From Paucimonas sp. (lineage in GTDB: Bacteria; Pseudomonadota; Gammaproteobacteria; Pseudomonadales; Pseudomonadaceae), in assembly GCA_031253995.1 (NCBI GenBank), contig JAIRVG010000038.1, positions 53,013 to 117,012 of the forward strand: a DNA stretch of 64,000 bases, read 5' to 3'. Below the pieces are notes generated by a model. It had not been told where the DNA came from. It did no database searches and was given only the letters and a program-made list of their open reading frames with translations. Position numbers and translations under genes: made by a program. Within the stretch, counting starts at the first letter, position 1; each line of letters opens with the position of its first letter. Positions 47,195-55,538 of this stretch are shown piece after piece.

Positions 47195-48928
47195 TTACAA
47201 CTTCGGCATCTGTCCGATCCGCGCGATCATCTCGCTGACGATCTGCAGATCCAGCATGAACTGCTCCACGGTCTTGAACTCGTTGTCGTTGTGCCCGGTG
47301 TATTTCACGTTGGGCATCGCCAGGCCGAACTGCACCCCGTTGGGCAGGTCGTGGACCGAGGTGGCGCCAGCGGAGGTGCCGAACTCGTGTGGCAGGCCCA
47401 GGTTCTGGCTGGCCACATCGAGCAGGGCCTTGACCCATTCACCCTCGGGGTTGCGGTACATCGGCTCGTCGAGGCTGTACTCGAAGGCCACCGAGGTGTG
47501 GCTGCCGCGTGCCCAGGTGCCGAGCTTGTCGGCCAGCTCATCCTTGAGGGTGGCCAGCGGCTTGCCTTTGGGGATGCGCAGGTTCACCGCGAGCTTGAGG
47601 GCTTTCTGGTCGAGCCCGACGTAGGTCAGCGAGGCGGTCAGCGGGCCCATGAACGTGTCTTCGAAGTTCACGCCCAGCTGTTTGCCCAGGTAGTCCAGCC
47701 CCCAGTTGTCCGCCGCATAGCGCGCCGCATCGGTGATGTGGTTTTGCTTGAGGGGCACCTGGTTGCCCAGGCCATTGAGGAAGACGAGCATCCGCGAAAC
47801 CGGGTTGACGCCCGATTCAGGCTCCGAAGAGTGGGCCGAGACACCGGTCACCGTGAGGATCACTTCCTTGCCGGCCACCTTGGCGTCGATGGTGAAGTCG
47901 CCACCGTTGCGCTTGACGTACTCGGCGCCTGCTTTGCTCAGGGCATCGGCCAGGGCGGCGGGGTTGTCGCCCAGCAGGGTCGCCACCGAGGTGGTGGGGA
48001 TCTGGTTGGTGGCCAGGCCGCCGGTGAGCGTGGTGACTTCCGCACCTGTGCCGGTGGCCGGGCGACGGTGGAAGCTGGCCATCACGGTGCCGTAGCCTTT
48101 TTCGGCGATCACCACCGGGTAGCCGCCATCGAGCGCCAGGTTGTAGTTGGGCACGGGGTTGCGGGCGAAGTAATAGGGGATGGCGTCACCGGTTGTTTCT
48201 TCGGTGGTGTCCACCAGCAGCTTGAACTGGCGGGCCAGCGGCAGTTTTTCATCCTTGGCGACTTTGAGCGCGTACAGCGCCACGACGATGCCGTTCTTGT
48301 CGTCCTCGGTGCCACGCCCGTACATGCGGTCTCCCACCAGGGTGACCTTGAACGGATCCAGGCGCGTGCCGTCGTCGAGTTTCCAGTTGTCTGGGTTCAC
48401 CGGCACGACATCGGCGTGGGCGTGGATACCGACGACTTCCTTGTCGTTTTCGCCCAGGGAGATTTCATAGACCCGATTGTCGATGTTTCGGAAGCTCAGG
48501 CCGAAACCCTCGGCCAGGGCTTTGATCTTGTCGGCGATCTTCAGGAACTGTGGGTTCTCATGCTGCGGAACACCCTCGACCTGGAAGGTCGGAATCGCCA
48601 CCAGTTCGCGAAGGGTCTCGGTGGCAGCCTTGCCGTATTTGATCCGGGTGTACAGGCCGAGCAGTCGGTTGATTTCATTCTGCTGTTCGGCGTTCAGGGG
48701 CTTGTCGGCCAGAAAAGCCTTCAACGTGGCGCTCAGGTCATCGGCCTTGGCCAGGTCGCTGCCGGCCAGCTTGCCGAGAAAATGACGGAAATCAGCCGGA
48801 TCGCTGCCGTTGTAGGTCTTGAGGATCGCGGCCGATTGCTGTGGCGTGAGGTTGGCCTGGGCCTGGTTGGCGAACAGCCCGAGGCTGGCCAGCAGCAGGG
48901 TGGCCGTCGTGAGTTTTTTCAGAGTCAT
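47195..48928 (-). CDS. Exported M20-family dipeptidase
   Basis: A 577-residue zinc peptidase. Signal peptide MTLKKLTTATLLLASLGLFANQAQA is followed by a helical N-terminal region and the M20 catalytic domain: HAHADVVPV (zinc His and catalytic Asp), GRGTEDDKNG (bridging Asp), DTTEETTG (catalytic and zinc Glu) and a C-terminal zinc His in YTGHNDNEF. A dimerisation lid lies in the middle (GVSAHSSEPESGVNP). It is expected to hydrolyse dipeptides in the periplasm, larger than the roughly 470-residue cytoplasmic PepV-type enzymes. It lies upstream of srfA on the same strand but separated by a hairpin. Confidence 0.9.
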   Translation of the reverse strand: MTLKKLTTATLLLASLGLFANQAQANLTPQQSAAILKTYNGSDPADFRHFLGKLAGSDLAKADDLSATLKAFLADKPLNAEQQNEINRLLGLYTRIKYGKAATETLRELVAIPTFQVEGVPQHENPQFLKIADKIKALAEGFGLSFRNIDNRVYEISLGENDKEVVGIHAHADVVPVNPDNWKLDDGTRLDPFKVTLVGDRMYGRGTEDDKNGIVVALYALKVAKDEKLPLARQFKLLVDTTEETTGDAIPYYFARNPVPNYNLALDGGYPVVIAEKGYGTVMASFHRRPATGTGAEVTTLTGGLATNQIPTTSVATLLGDNPAALADALSKAGAEYVKRNGGDFTIDAKVAGKEVILTVTGVSAHSSEPESGVNPVSRMLVFLNGLGNQVPLKQNHITDAARYAADNWGLDYLGKQLGVNFEDTFMGPLTASLTYVGLDQKALKLAVNLRIPKGKPLATLKDELADKLGTWARGSHTSVAFEYSLDEPMYRNPEGEWVKALLDVASQNLGLPHEFGTSAGATSVHDLPNGVQFGLAMPNVKYTGHNDNEFKTVEQFMLDLQIVSEMIARIGQMPKL

Positions 48929-49208
48929 GAGTCAGCGCAGTCCTTCGCGGATCGTTGATAGATGGCCCCGTTTTGTAAGAACGGGATGACACTCACGCTA
49001 ACACCAATGGCCGGGCTGTAGGGAGAGGCACAATGGCACTACCGTGCACGTTCAATCCCAGAAAGAAAAGCACACCTTGGGCAGTCCCCTGCGCGATGAG
49101 GCTGTGCTTTAATCGCCGGCGATGGCATTTTGCTATGCGACACGGCTGAGCATTCCCCGTTCGAGAAAGGATGCAGGGCGTATTAAGGCTTGATAGGAGA
49201 TCTTCGGG

Positions 49209-50348
49209 ATGTTCGTTCGTTTTGCTGCGGGGTTGCTGTTGGCTGCCTTGTCGGGTCACTCGATGGCGGCAAGTTTCGATTGCACCAAGGCCAGCAACTT
49301 TGCCGAAAAGCAGATATGCCGCGACGGCTATCTTTCGACAGTCGATGGCGTGTTGGCCAGAACCTACAAAGAGGCCATGGCGGCGACGGATCAGCCGGAG
49401 GCGTTGCGCCAATCCCAGCGCGAGTGGTTGACGATTCGCAACCAATGCACCACGCAAAAGTGCCTGGACAAGGCGCTCGGTGGTCGTATCCAGTCACTCG
49501 AAGCATTCATTTCGGCGGAAAAGAAAAAGGCCTACGAGCGGGCGCACGCGCAACGGATCGCTGAACTGCGCGCGCAGGAGACAGAGCGCACTCGTCAGCA
49601 AGAGGCGGCGTTTGCCCGCCAGGAGCAGGAGCGTCAGTTGCGGACACAGGCTGCGCAGCAGGCGGCACTGGCCCAGCGCCCGGCCGTTTCCACGCAGGTC
49701 GCGCCGAGCTATCCGGCCGCCACCGTCCAACAGGTCCAGGGGCAGCAGAGCTCTGTGAGCCCGGCGGTACAGACAAACAGCGTCTGGCAGGACGTCTTCA
49801 GTGTGCTGTGGAAGCTTGCGCTGATCGTGGCCGTTATCGCGTCCTGCTGGGCGCTCTGGCTGCACCATAAAGGGCAAGCCACGATCTACAACGACTATAC
49901 CGATGCCGCGATCACCAACCTGTTGCCGGTCATGGGGCTGATCATCGGCCTGCTGTGTGGTTGGCTGGGCCTGCCCCATCAGGTTTATCAAGTGGCTGTG
50001 ATCACCGGGATACTGTCCGCTGTGGCGTTTGCCGTGTACGCGGCGGCCATGTCCAATGACGGGGCGTTGAACATCACGCTGACCTTGATCGCCAAGTTGA
50101 CCTTCGTGTCCGTCTTTTACCTGGTCATGGGCTTGTTGATTCTTTCGTTTTTCGGCGGAGCCAGGCGCAAGGGCGAATCCCGCGCGCAAGCAGAGGCACG
50201 CCAACGTCGTGAGGCCAGGCAAACCAGGGCTCAGATCGCCGCCACTTCGGCGGGCTATACGTTCTTCACCGCATGGCTGTGCCGCCGGGCTGAATTCACC
50301 TCGCTGTCCGAGTGCCTGGAGTTCAGCACCGAACCGCAAGCGGTATGA
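49209..50348 (+). CDS. LprI-domain membrane protein
   Basis: A 379-residue protein. Signal peptide (1-20, ...SGHSMA) precedes an LprI/DUF1311 domain (about 22-100; DCTKASNFAEKQICRDGYLS, ALRQSQREWLTIRNQC, four cysteines). A Gln/Arg/Glu-rich coiled coil (105-155), a linker and four TM helices (about 198-217, 232-250, 258-280, 288-318) follow. The LprI fold is known as a lysozyme inhibitor in mycobacteria; the TM region is unassigned. It is divergent from the M20 gene and precedes a second LprI protein. Confidence 0.8.
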   Translation: MFVRFAAGLLLAALSGHSMAASFDCTKASNFAEKQICRDGYLSTVDGVLARTYKEAMAATDQPEALRQSQREWLTIRNQCTTQKCLDKALGGRIQSLEAFISAEKKKAYERAHAQRIAELRAQETERTRQQEAAFARQEQERQLRTQAAQQAALAQRPAVSTQVAPSYPAATVQQVQGQQSSVSPAVQTNSVWQDVFSVLWKLALIVAVIASCWALWLHHKGQATIYNDYTDAAITNLLPVMGLIIGLLCGWLGLPHQVYQVAVITGILSAVAFAVYAAAMSNDGALNITLTLIAKLTFVSVFYLVMGLLILSFFGGARRKGESRAQAEARQRREARQTRAQIAATSAGYTFFTAWLCRRAEFTSLSECLEFSTEPQAV

Positions 50349-50403
50349 CGCCTTGCGCGGTTTCGGGCCTGATTTCATGTCGACAGAAAATGGAGTTCCA
50401 TCA

Positions 50404-50829
50404 ATGTATCGTTACGCTGGCGTCGCGCTTCTTGTGACGTTGTCATCCTGCGCGCTGGCGCAAGAGCCCTATTCGCCTGAGTACGCCGCGTGCACATCGC
50501 GCTCTGGCGGTATTACCTCCAACCTCAGTGACTGTGGTCATGAGGAACTGGCCAGGCAGAATGCCCGACTCGATCAGGCATACAGGATGGCAATGAGTGT
50601 CTTGCCAGCCGACAAGAAGCAGAACCTGCAAGCCTCTCAAGCCCTCTGGGTGAAATTCCGCGAGGCCGATTGCGGCATGTACTACTCGCTCACCGGCGGC
50701 ACGATGGACATTCTGGAAGGAGTGGGGTGCGAGCTGAGCATGACGGCTCAGCGGGTCCAGTCGGTGGAGTGGTTTGCCCAGAACGGCGCTGAAGACGTCG
50801 AGGAAAGTGCTGAGCAGGATGCGTGGTAA
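50404..50829 (+). CDS. Secreted LprI/DUF1311 protein
   Basis: A 141-residue protein. Signal peptide MYRYAGVALLVTLSSCALA is followed by one LprI domain (CGHEELARQNARLDQAYRMA, QASQALWVKFREADCGMYYS) with paired cysteines. The cysteine in SSCALA may be a lipobox, giving a lipoprotein, but the motif is imperfect. The ATG at 50404 has the site atggag; an in-frame ATG nine codons earlier is possible. It lies 55 bases after the larger LprI gene, likely the same transcript. Confidence 0.82.
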   Translation: MYRYAGVALLVTLSSCALAQEPYSPEYAACTSRSGGITSNLSDCGHEELARQNARLDQAYRMAMSVLPADKKQNLQASQALWVKFREADCGMYYSLTGGTMDILEGVGCELSMTAQRVQSVEWFAQNGAEDVEESAEQDAW

Positions 50830-50944
50830 GGCCATAACGAAAAGGCCCTGCCAGTGATCGGGTGGGGTTTTTCTTTTACTGCTGCGGGGCGCTTGGCCGG
50901 TGGTTCGGCGCTGTCGATTTCTGTCAGGGGGCTGCCCAGCCGCC

Positions 50945-50979
50945 AAACAAAAAGGGCCCAGGTTTGCACCTGAGCCCTT
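50945..50979 (-). terminator. Intrinsic terminator of tRNA-Arg
   Basis: On the minus strand, aagggctcagg and cctgggccctt pair (one mismatch) around tgcaaa, followed by a T-run. It begins about 10 bases after the tRNA 3' end, so it terminates the tRNA transcript. Confidence 0.85.
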
Positions 50980-50988
50980 GATTCAATA

Positions 50989-51065
50989 TGGCGCACTCGG
51001 CGGGATTCGAACCCACGACCCCTGCCTTCGGAGGGCAGTACTCTATCCAGCTGAGCTACGAGTGC
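50989..51065 (-). tRNA. tRNA-Arg (anticodon CCG)
   Basis: A 77-nt cloverleaf with encoded CCA end. The acceptor stem is gcactcg/cgagtgc, the D arm agctcagctggatagagt, the anticodon arm ctgccctccgaaggcag with loop ctccgaa (anticodon CCG, reads CGG), and the T arm tcgtgggttcgaatcccgc. A terminator follows. It stands alone and divergent from the GntR gene. Confidence 0.96.
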
Positions 51066-51179
51066 AACGGGGCGCATGATACCCATCTCGCAGGGTGACG
51101 TCCATCGCCTTGATCTGTAGCCGTTTTTGCCACAAGCCCAGTCGCTGGGCGGCGAAATATCCATATTCGATATCGGTAT

Positions 51180-51232
51180 TTGTCATGTGGGGCTTATGCG
51201 CTATTCTCTGGTCACAACTTGTTATAACAAGT
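51180..51232 (+). promoter_or_regulatory. GntR-gene promoter and 16-bp operator
   Basis: A -35-like ttgtca (51180-51185) and -10-like tattct (51202-51207) are separated by 16 bases. Right after them lies the perfect palindrome acttgttataacaagt (51217-51232), of the form seen in HutC/GntR operators. It would cover the transcription start, fitting autorepression by the GntR protein encoded 22 bases downstream. Confidence 0.65.
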
Positions 51233-51253
51233 CACGTCAGAGTGAAGAGAATC

Positions 51254-52003
51254 ATGGCCGAACTGCTCCCCCTGTCCCCGGTGCCGCTGTACAGCCAGCT
51301 CAAGGAGCTGCTGCGCGAGCGCATCCTCGATGGTACCTATCCGCCCCATAGCCGCATGCCCTCCGAAGCCGAGCTGGGCAAGGCCTTCGATGTCAGCCGC
51401 ATCACCGTGCGCCAGGCCCTGGGCGACCTGCAGAAAGAAGGGCTGATCTTCAAGATCCACGGCAAGGGCACCTTCGTCGCCAAGCCCAAGGCGTTCCAGA
51501 ACGTCACCACCCTGCAAGGCCTGGGCGAATCCATGAGCCAGATGGGCTACGAGGTGCTCAACCGCCTGCGTAGCTTCCGTCATGTGCCGGCCAGTGCGCT
51601 GGTGGCCGAGCGTCTGCAGGTGGAGGAGGGCAGCCTGGTCACCGAGATCCGCCGGGTGCGGTTGATCAACCGGGAGCCGGTATCGCTAGAGCTCACCTGG
51701 CTACCCAAAGCCATTGGCGAAAAGCTCGAGAAGGCCGACCTGGTCACCCGCGACATCTTCCTGCTGTTGGAAAACGACTGCGGCATCGCCCTGGGCCATG
51801 CCGACCTGGCCATCGATGCAGTGCTGGCCGATGCCGACCTGACCCAGGCGTTGGAAGTGGAGGAGGGCTCGCCAATCATGCGCATCGAGCGTCTGACCCA
51901 CGCCGCTGACGGCATGCCGCTGGACTTCGAACACCTCTATTACCGTGGCGATGCCTTCCAGTACCGCCTGCGTATCGACCGCCAGAAGGGAGCCAAGGCA
52001 TGA
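51254..52003 (+). CDS. GntR/HutC-family regulator
   Basis: A 249-residue repressor. The winged-helix domain (1-75) contains PLYSQLKELLRERI, RMPSEAELGKAFDVSRITVR and IHGKGTFV. A UTRA effector-binding domain (about 90-240) contains RRVRLINREPVSLELTWLP and DFEHLYYRGD. It belongs to the HutC subfamily, which binds small metabolites. It heads the AprA-like operon, overlapping the flavoprotein start by four bases. The ATG at 51254 is chosen by the family start; upstream codons overlap the operator. The inducer is unknown. Confidence 0.93.
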   Translation: MAELLPLSPVPLYSQLKELLRERILDGTYPPHSRMPSEAELGKAFDVSRITVRQALGDLQKEGLIFKIHGKGTFVAKPKAFQNVTTLQGLGESMSQMGYEVLNRLRSFRHVPASALVAERLQVEEGSLVTEIRRVRLINREPVSLELTWLPKAIGEKLEKADLVTRDIFLLLENDCGIALGHADLAIDAVLADADLTQALEVEEGSPIMRIERLTHAADGMPLDFEHLYYRGDAFQYRLRIDRQKGAKA

Positions 52004-53724
52004 GCATCGAGATCCGCGACTACGACATCATCGTCATCGGCGGCGGCACCGCAGGGCCCATGGCCGCGATCAAGGCCAAGGAGCAGGACAAGTCCTTGCG
52101 CGTGCTGTTGTTGGATAAAGCCAACGTCAAGCGCAGCGGTGCCATCAGCATGGGCATGGACGGCCTGAACAACGCGATCATTCCAGGCCACGCCACGCCG
52201 GAGCAGTACACCAAGGAAATCACCGTCGCCAACGACGGCATCGTCAACCAGGCCGCGGTGTATGCCTACGCCACCCACAGCTTCGAGACCCTCGAGCAGC
52301 TGGACCGCTGGGGCGTGAAGTTCGAGAAGGACGAGACCGGTGACTACGCGGTGAAGAAGGTCCATCACATGGGCGCCTACGTGTTGCCCATGCCCGAGGG
52401 CCACGACATCAAGAAGGTGCTCTACCGCCAGCTCAAACGCGCGCGGGTCGAGATCACCAATCGCATGGTCTGCACCCGCGTGCTGCTCGATGGCGAAGGT
52501 GCCGCTGCCGGGGTCATGGGCTTCGATTGCCGCAGCGCAGAGTTCCAGGTGATCCGCGCCAAGGCGGTGATCCTCGCCTGTGGTGCGGCCGGGCGGCTGG
52601 GCCTGCCCTCGTCGGGCTACCTGATGGGCACCTACGAAAACCCGACCAATGCCGGCGATGGCTACGCCATGGCCTACCACGCGGGGGCGGAGCTGGCGAA
52701 TCTGGAGTGCTTCCAGATCAACCCGCTGATCAAGGACTACAACGGCCCGGCCTGCGCGTACGTCACCGGCCCCCTGGGCGGCTACACCGCCAACAGCAAG
52801 GGCGAGCGCTTCATCGAGTGCGACTACTGGAGCGGGCAAATGATGTGGGAGTTCCACCAGGAACTCGAAGGCGGCAACGGCCCGGTGTTCCTAAAGCTCG
52901 ATCACCTGGCCGAGGAAACCATCCAGAACATCGAAGAGATCCTGCACAGCAACGAGCGCCCCAGCCGTGGGCAGTTCCACGCCAATCGCGGCACCGACTA
53001 CCGCCAGCACATGGTCGAGATGCACATCTCCGAGATCGGCTTCTGCTCCGGGCATTCGGCCTCCGGTGTGTGGGTCAACGAGAAGGCCGAGACCAGCGTG
53101 CGCGGCCTGTATGCCGCCGGTGACATGGCCGCGGTGCCGCACAACTACATGCTCGGCGCCTTCACCTATGGCTGGTTCGCCGGGGTCAACGCTGCCCGCT
53201 ACGTGGCAGGGCGCCCCTTCGCCGAGGTGGACCTGGCCCAGGTCGAGCGTGAGCGCGAACGGGTGTTCGCGCCGCTGCACCGGGAGCACGGTCTGCCACC
53301 GGCCCAGGTCGAGTACAAGCTGCGGCGCATGGTCAACGACTACCTGCAGCCGCCGAAGGTGACCAAGAAGATGGAGATCGGCCTGACGCGCTTTGCCGAA
53401 ATCGAGCGTGACCTGGCGCAGATGAAAGCCAGCAACCCGCATGAACTGATGCGCGCCATGGAAGTGAGCGTGATCCGTGACTGCGCCGAGATGGCCGCGC
53501 GGGCGTCGCTGTTCCGCGAGGAGAGCCGTTGGGGGCTGTATCACCATCGGGTGGACTTCCCGGAGCGCAACGATGGCGAGTGGTTCTGCCATTGCCACCT
53601 GAAGAAAGGCGAGGACGGCGAGATGACCAGCTTCAAGAAACCGATCGAGCCCTACCTGATTGCCCTGGATGCCCAGGAGCAGACTGCCTATGACCGGCTG
53701 CGGGTCAAAGCCGACGCTGCCTAG
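52000..53724 (+). CDS. AprA-like FAD-dependent oxidoreductase
   Basis: A 574-residue flavoprotein of the fumarate reductase/APS-reductase alpha superfamily. FAD binding is at VIGGGTAGPMAA (12-23) and GLYAAGDMAAVPHNYMLGAF. The capping domain is in the middle and the helical domain at the C-terminus (RAMEVSVIRDCAEMAARASL, then SRWGLYHHRVDFPERNDGEW, AprA/SdhA type). Its pairing with the two-cluster ferredoxin next door recalls AprBA. The substrate is unknown; AprA-type catalytic residues could not be checked. ATGA overlap with the GntR gene shows coupling. Confidence 0.85.
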   Translation: MSIEIRDYDIIVIGGGTAGPMAAIKAKEQDKSLRVLLLDKANVKRSGAISMGMDGLNNAIIPGHATPEQYTKEITVANDGIVNQAAVYAYATHSFETLEQLDRWGVKFEKDETGDYAVKKVHHMGAYVLPMPEGHDIKKVLYRQLKRARVEITNRMVCTRVLLDGEGAAAGVMGFDCRSAEFQVIRAKAVILACGAAGRLGLPSSGYLMGTYENPTNAGDGYAMAYHAGAELANLECFQINPLIKDYNGPACAYVTGPLGGYTANSKGERFIECDYWSGQMMWEFHQELEGGNGPVFLKLDHLAEETIQNIEEILHSNERPSRGQFHANRGTDYRQHMVEMHISEIGFCSGHSASGVWVNEKAETSVRGLYAAGDMAAVPHNYMLGAFTYGWFAGVNAARYVAGRPFAEVDLAQVERERERVFAPLHREHGLPPAQVEYKLRRMVNDYLQPPKVTKKMEIGLTRFAEIERDLAQMKASNPHELMRAMEVSVIRDCAEMAARASLFREESRWGLYHHRVDFPERNDGEWFCHCHLKKGEDGEMTSFKKPIEPYLIALDAQEQTAYDRLRVKADAA

Positions 53725-53753
53725 ACACCGCCGAACCCCAAGGACTCCGTGAA

Positions 53754-53999
53754 ATGGCCTACCAACCCCAAGAGATTTTCTTTCGCAGCAACGCCCCGGT
53801 CACCATCGATGAAGACAAATGCATCGCCGAGAAAGGCTGCACCGTCTGCGTCGAGGTCTGCCCCATGGACCTGCTGGCCATCAACCCGGCCACCCAGAAG
53901 GCCTACATGGCCTTCGATGAATGCTGGTACTGCATGCCGTGCGAGAAAGACTGCCCGACCGGCGCGGTGAAGGTGGACATCCCCTATCTGCTGCGCTGA
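53754..53999 (+). CDS. AprB-like 2x[4Fe-4S] ferredoxin
   Basis: An 81-residue protein with eight cysteines in two cluster motifs: Cys23-x5-Cys29-x2-Cys32-x3-Cys36-Pro, and Cys57-x2-Cys60-x2-Cys63-x3-Cys67-Pro. The widened first motif (CIAEKGCTVCVEVCP) and CWYCMPCEKDCPTGAV are typical of APS-reductase beta subunits (AprB), although the C-terminal AprB tail is lacking. It is expected to shuttle electrons for the flavoprotein encoded 29 bases upstream. Confidence 0.93.
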   Translation: MAYQPQEIFFRSNAPVTIDEDKCIAEKGCTVCVEVCPMDLLAINPATQKAYMAFDECWYCMPCEKDCPTGAVKVDIPYLLR

Positions 54000-54122
54000 G
54001 CCACGCCACACGCCATCCGGTCCTCAGCCGGACGCCCATTCGAAATGCCCCCTCGTTTCCCACCACCGCGCCAGGTGGCGGAGACGACGCCAACACCTAA
54101 AAACGATTCGAGGGGAAACATC

Positions 54123-55529
54123 ATGCGCCTTGCAACAACCGTGGCCGGCCTCGCGCTGGCAACCATCGGCCTGAACGCCAACGCCGAAACCATCCGCATC
54201 GCCATCGGCACCCAGGACACCACCATCAACTGCGCCACCGGCGGCCTGCTGATCCGTGAGCTGGGCCTGTTGGAGAAGTACCTGCCCCACGACGGCAAGT
54301 ACAAGGATGCGACCTACCAGGTCGAGTGGAAGAACTTCACCAGCGGCGCGCCGCTGACCAACGAGATGGTCGCGGGCAAGCTGGACTTCGGCGCCATGGC
54401 TGACTTCCCCGGCTCGTTCAATGGCGTCGCGCATCTGGATGCCGGCAAGCGCAGCCTGTTCATCAGCGTGCTGTCCGGCAGCGTGCAGGGCAGCGGCAAC
54501 GGCATCGTGGTGCCGGCGGCGTCGACGGTGCAGGCGCTTTCCGAACTCAAGGGCAAGACCATCTCGGTGCCGTTCGCCTCCACCGCCCATGGCATGCTGC
54601 TGCGCGCCGTCGCCGCCCAGGGCTGGGACCCGCAAAAAGACGTGCGCATCATCGCCCAAGCGCCGGAGATCGCAGGCTCCGCGCTGCGCAGCAACCGCAT
54701 CGAGGCTCACGCCGACTTCGTGCCGTTCGCCGAGCTGTTCCCCAACCGTGGCTTCGCCCGCAAGATCTACGACGGCGCCCAGGCCAATGCACCGACGTTC
54801 CATGGCGCACTGGTCGATGCCGACTATGCGAAGCAATACCCGGAAGTGGTCACCGCCTATCTGCGCGCCAGCCTTGAGGCCGACCGTCTGATCGCCGCCG
54901 AACCCGAGAAGTACAGCGAGCTGATCGAGAAGGTCACCGGCATCGAAGCCGAGGTCAACTACCTGTTCCACGGCCCGCTCGGCCTGCAGACGCGCGATCT
55001 GACCTGGAAACCTGAGTACCGCCAGGCCGTGGCCACGTCCATCGATACCCTCAAGCTGCTGAAGAAGACCGACCGTGGTCTGGACACCGCCCAGTTCATC
55101 GACGACCAGTACATCCGCGCCGCCTTCAAGCAGGCCGGTCTGGACTACGACAAGGCGTTGAAGAACTACGCCCCCCTGCCACTCACCGCCACCGATGCGC
55201 TGACCGGCCAGCCGATCAGCGACTTCAGCCGCCTGGCGCAGATCTGGGTGCGCGGCGAAGACAAGGTCCGTCACTATGCCTCGCCAGAGGCCGCCCTCGG
55301 TGCCCTGGCGCAACTGGAGCAAGAGGGCAAGGACATCCGCGCCATCTACGCCCAGGCCGCCGACAGCGGCATCAAGCTGCTGGCCAACCAGGCTTGGTTC
55401 GTGCGCAACGCCAAGGGTGAGCTGGCGGCCTTCCTGCTCAAGGACCAGGCCGAGCAGTACGCCAAGGCTCACGGTGGCGAGGCACTGGATTTCGTCAGTG
55501 CCAACCGCAAGCTGCTGGCCCAGCGCTGA
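54123..55529 (+). CDS. NitT/TauT-type binding protein with NosL-like C-terminus
   Basis: A 468-residue periplasmic protein. After signal peptide MRLATTVAGLALATIGLNANA comes an SsuA/TauA-type solute-binding fold (about 22-350; IGTQDTTINCATGGLLIREL, LDFGAMADFPGSFNG). An additional ~100-residue C-terminal domain (about 365-468; YASPEAALGALAQLEQ, DIRAIYAQAADSG, DQAEQYAKAHGGEALDF) resembles NosL, the copper-binding accessory protein. The usual NosL CxxCGM copper site is not present. Typical family members are about 320-350 residues. It is followed by permease and ATPase genes. Confidence 0.8.
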   Translation: MRLATTVAGLALATIGLNANAETIRIAIGTQDTTINCATGGLLIRELGLLEKYLPHDGKYKDATYQVEWKNFTSGAPLTNEMVAGKLDFGAMADFPGSFNGVAHLDAGKRSLFISVLSGSVQGSGNGIVVPAASTVQALSELKGKTISVPFASTAHGMLLRAVAAQGWDPQKDVRIIAQAPEIAGSALRSNRIEAHADFVPFAELFPNRGFARKIYDGAQANAPTFHGALVDADYAKQYPEVVTAYLRASLEADRLIAAEPEKYSELIEKVTGIEAEVNYLFHGPLGLQTRDLTWKPEYRQAVATSIDTLKLLKKTDRGLDTAQFIDDQYIRAAFKQAGLDYDKALKNYAPLPLTATDALTGQPISDFSRLAQIWVRGEDKVRHYASPEAALGALAQLEQEGKDIRAIYAQAADSGIKLLANQAWFVRNAKGELAAFLLKDQAEQYAKAHGGEALDFVSANRKLLAQR

Positions 55530-55538
55530 GGTGACGTC

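Noticed and set aside
50989..51065. Integrative element attached to tRNA-Arg
   Set aside because: No integrase gene and no visible repeat of the tRNA 3' end within the window; kept only as a weak context idea.
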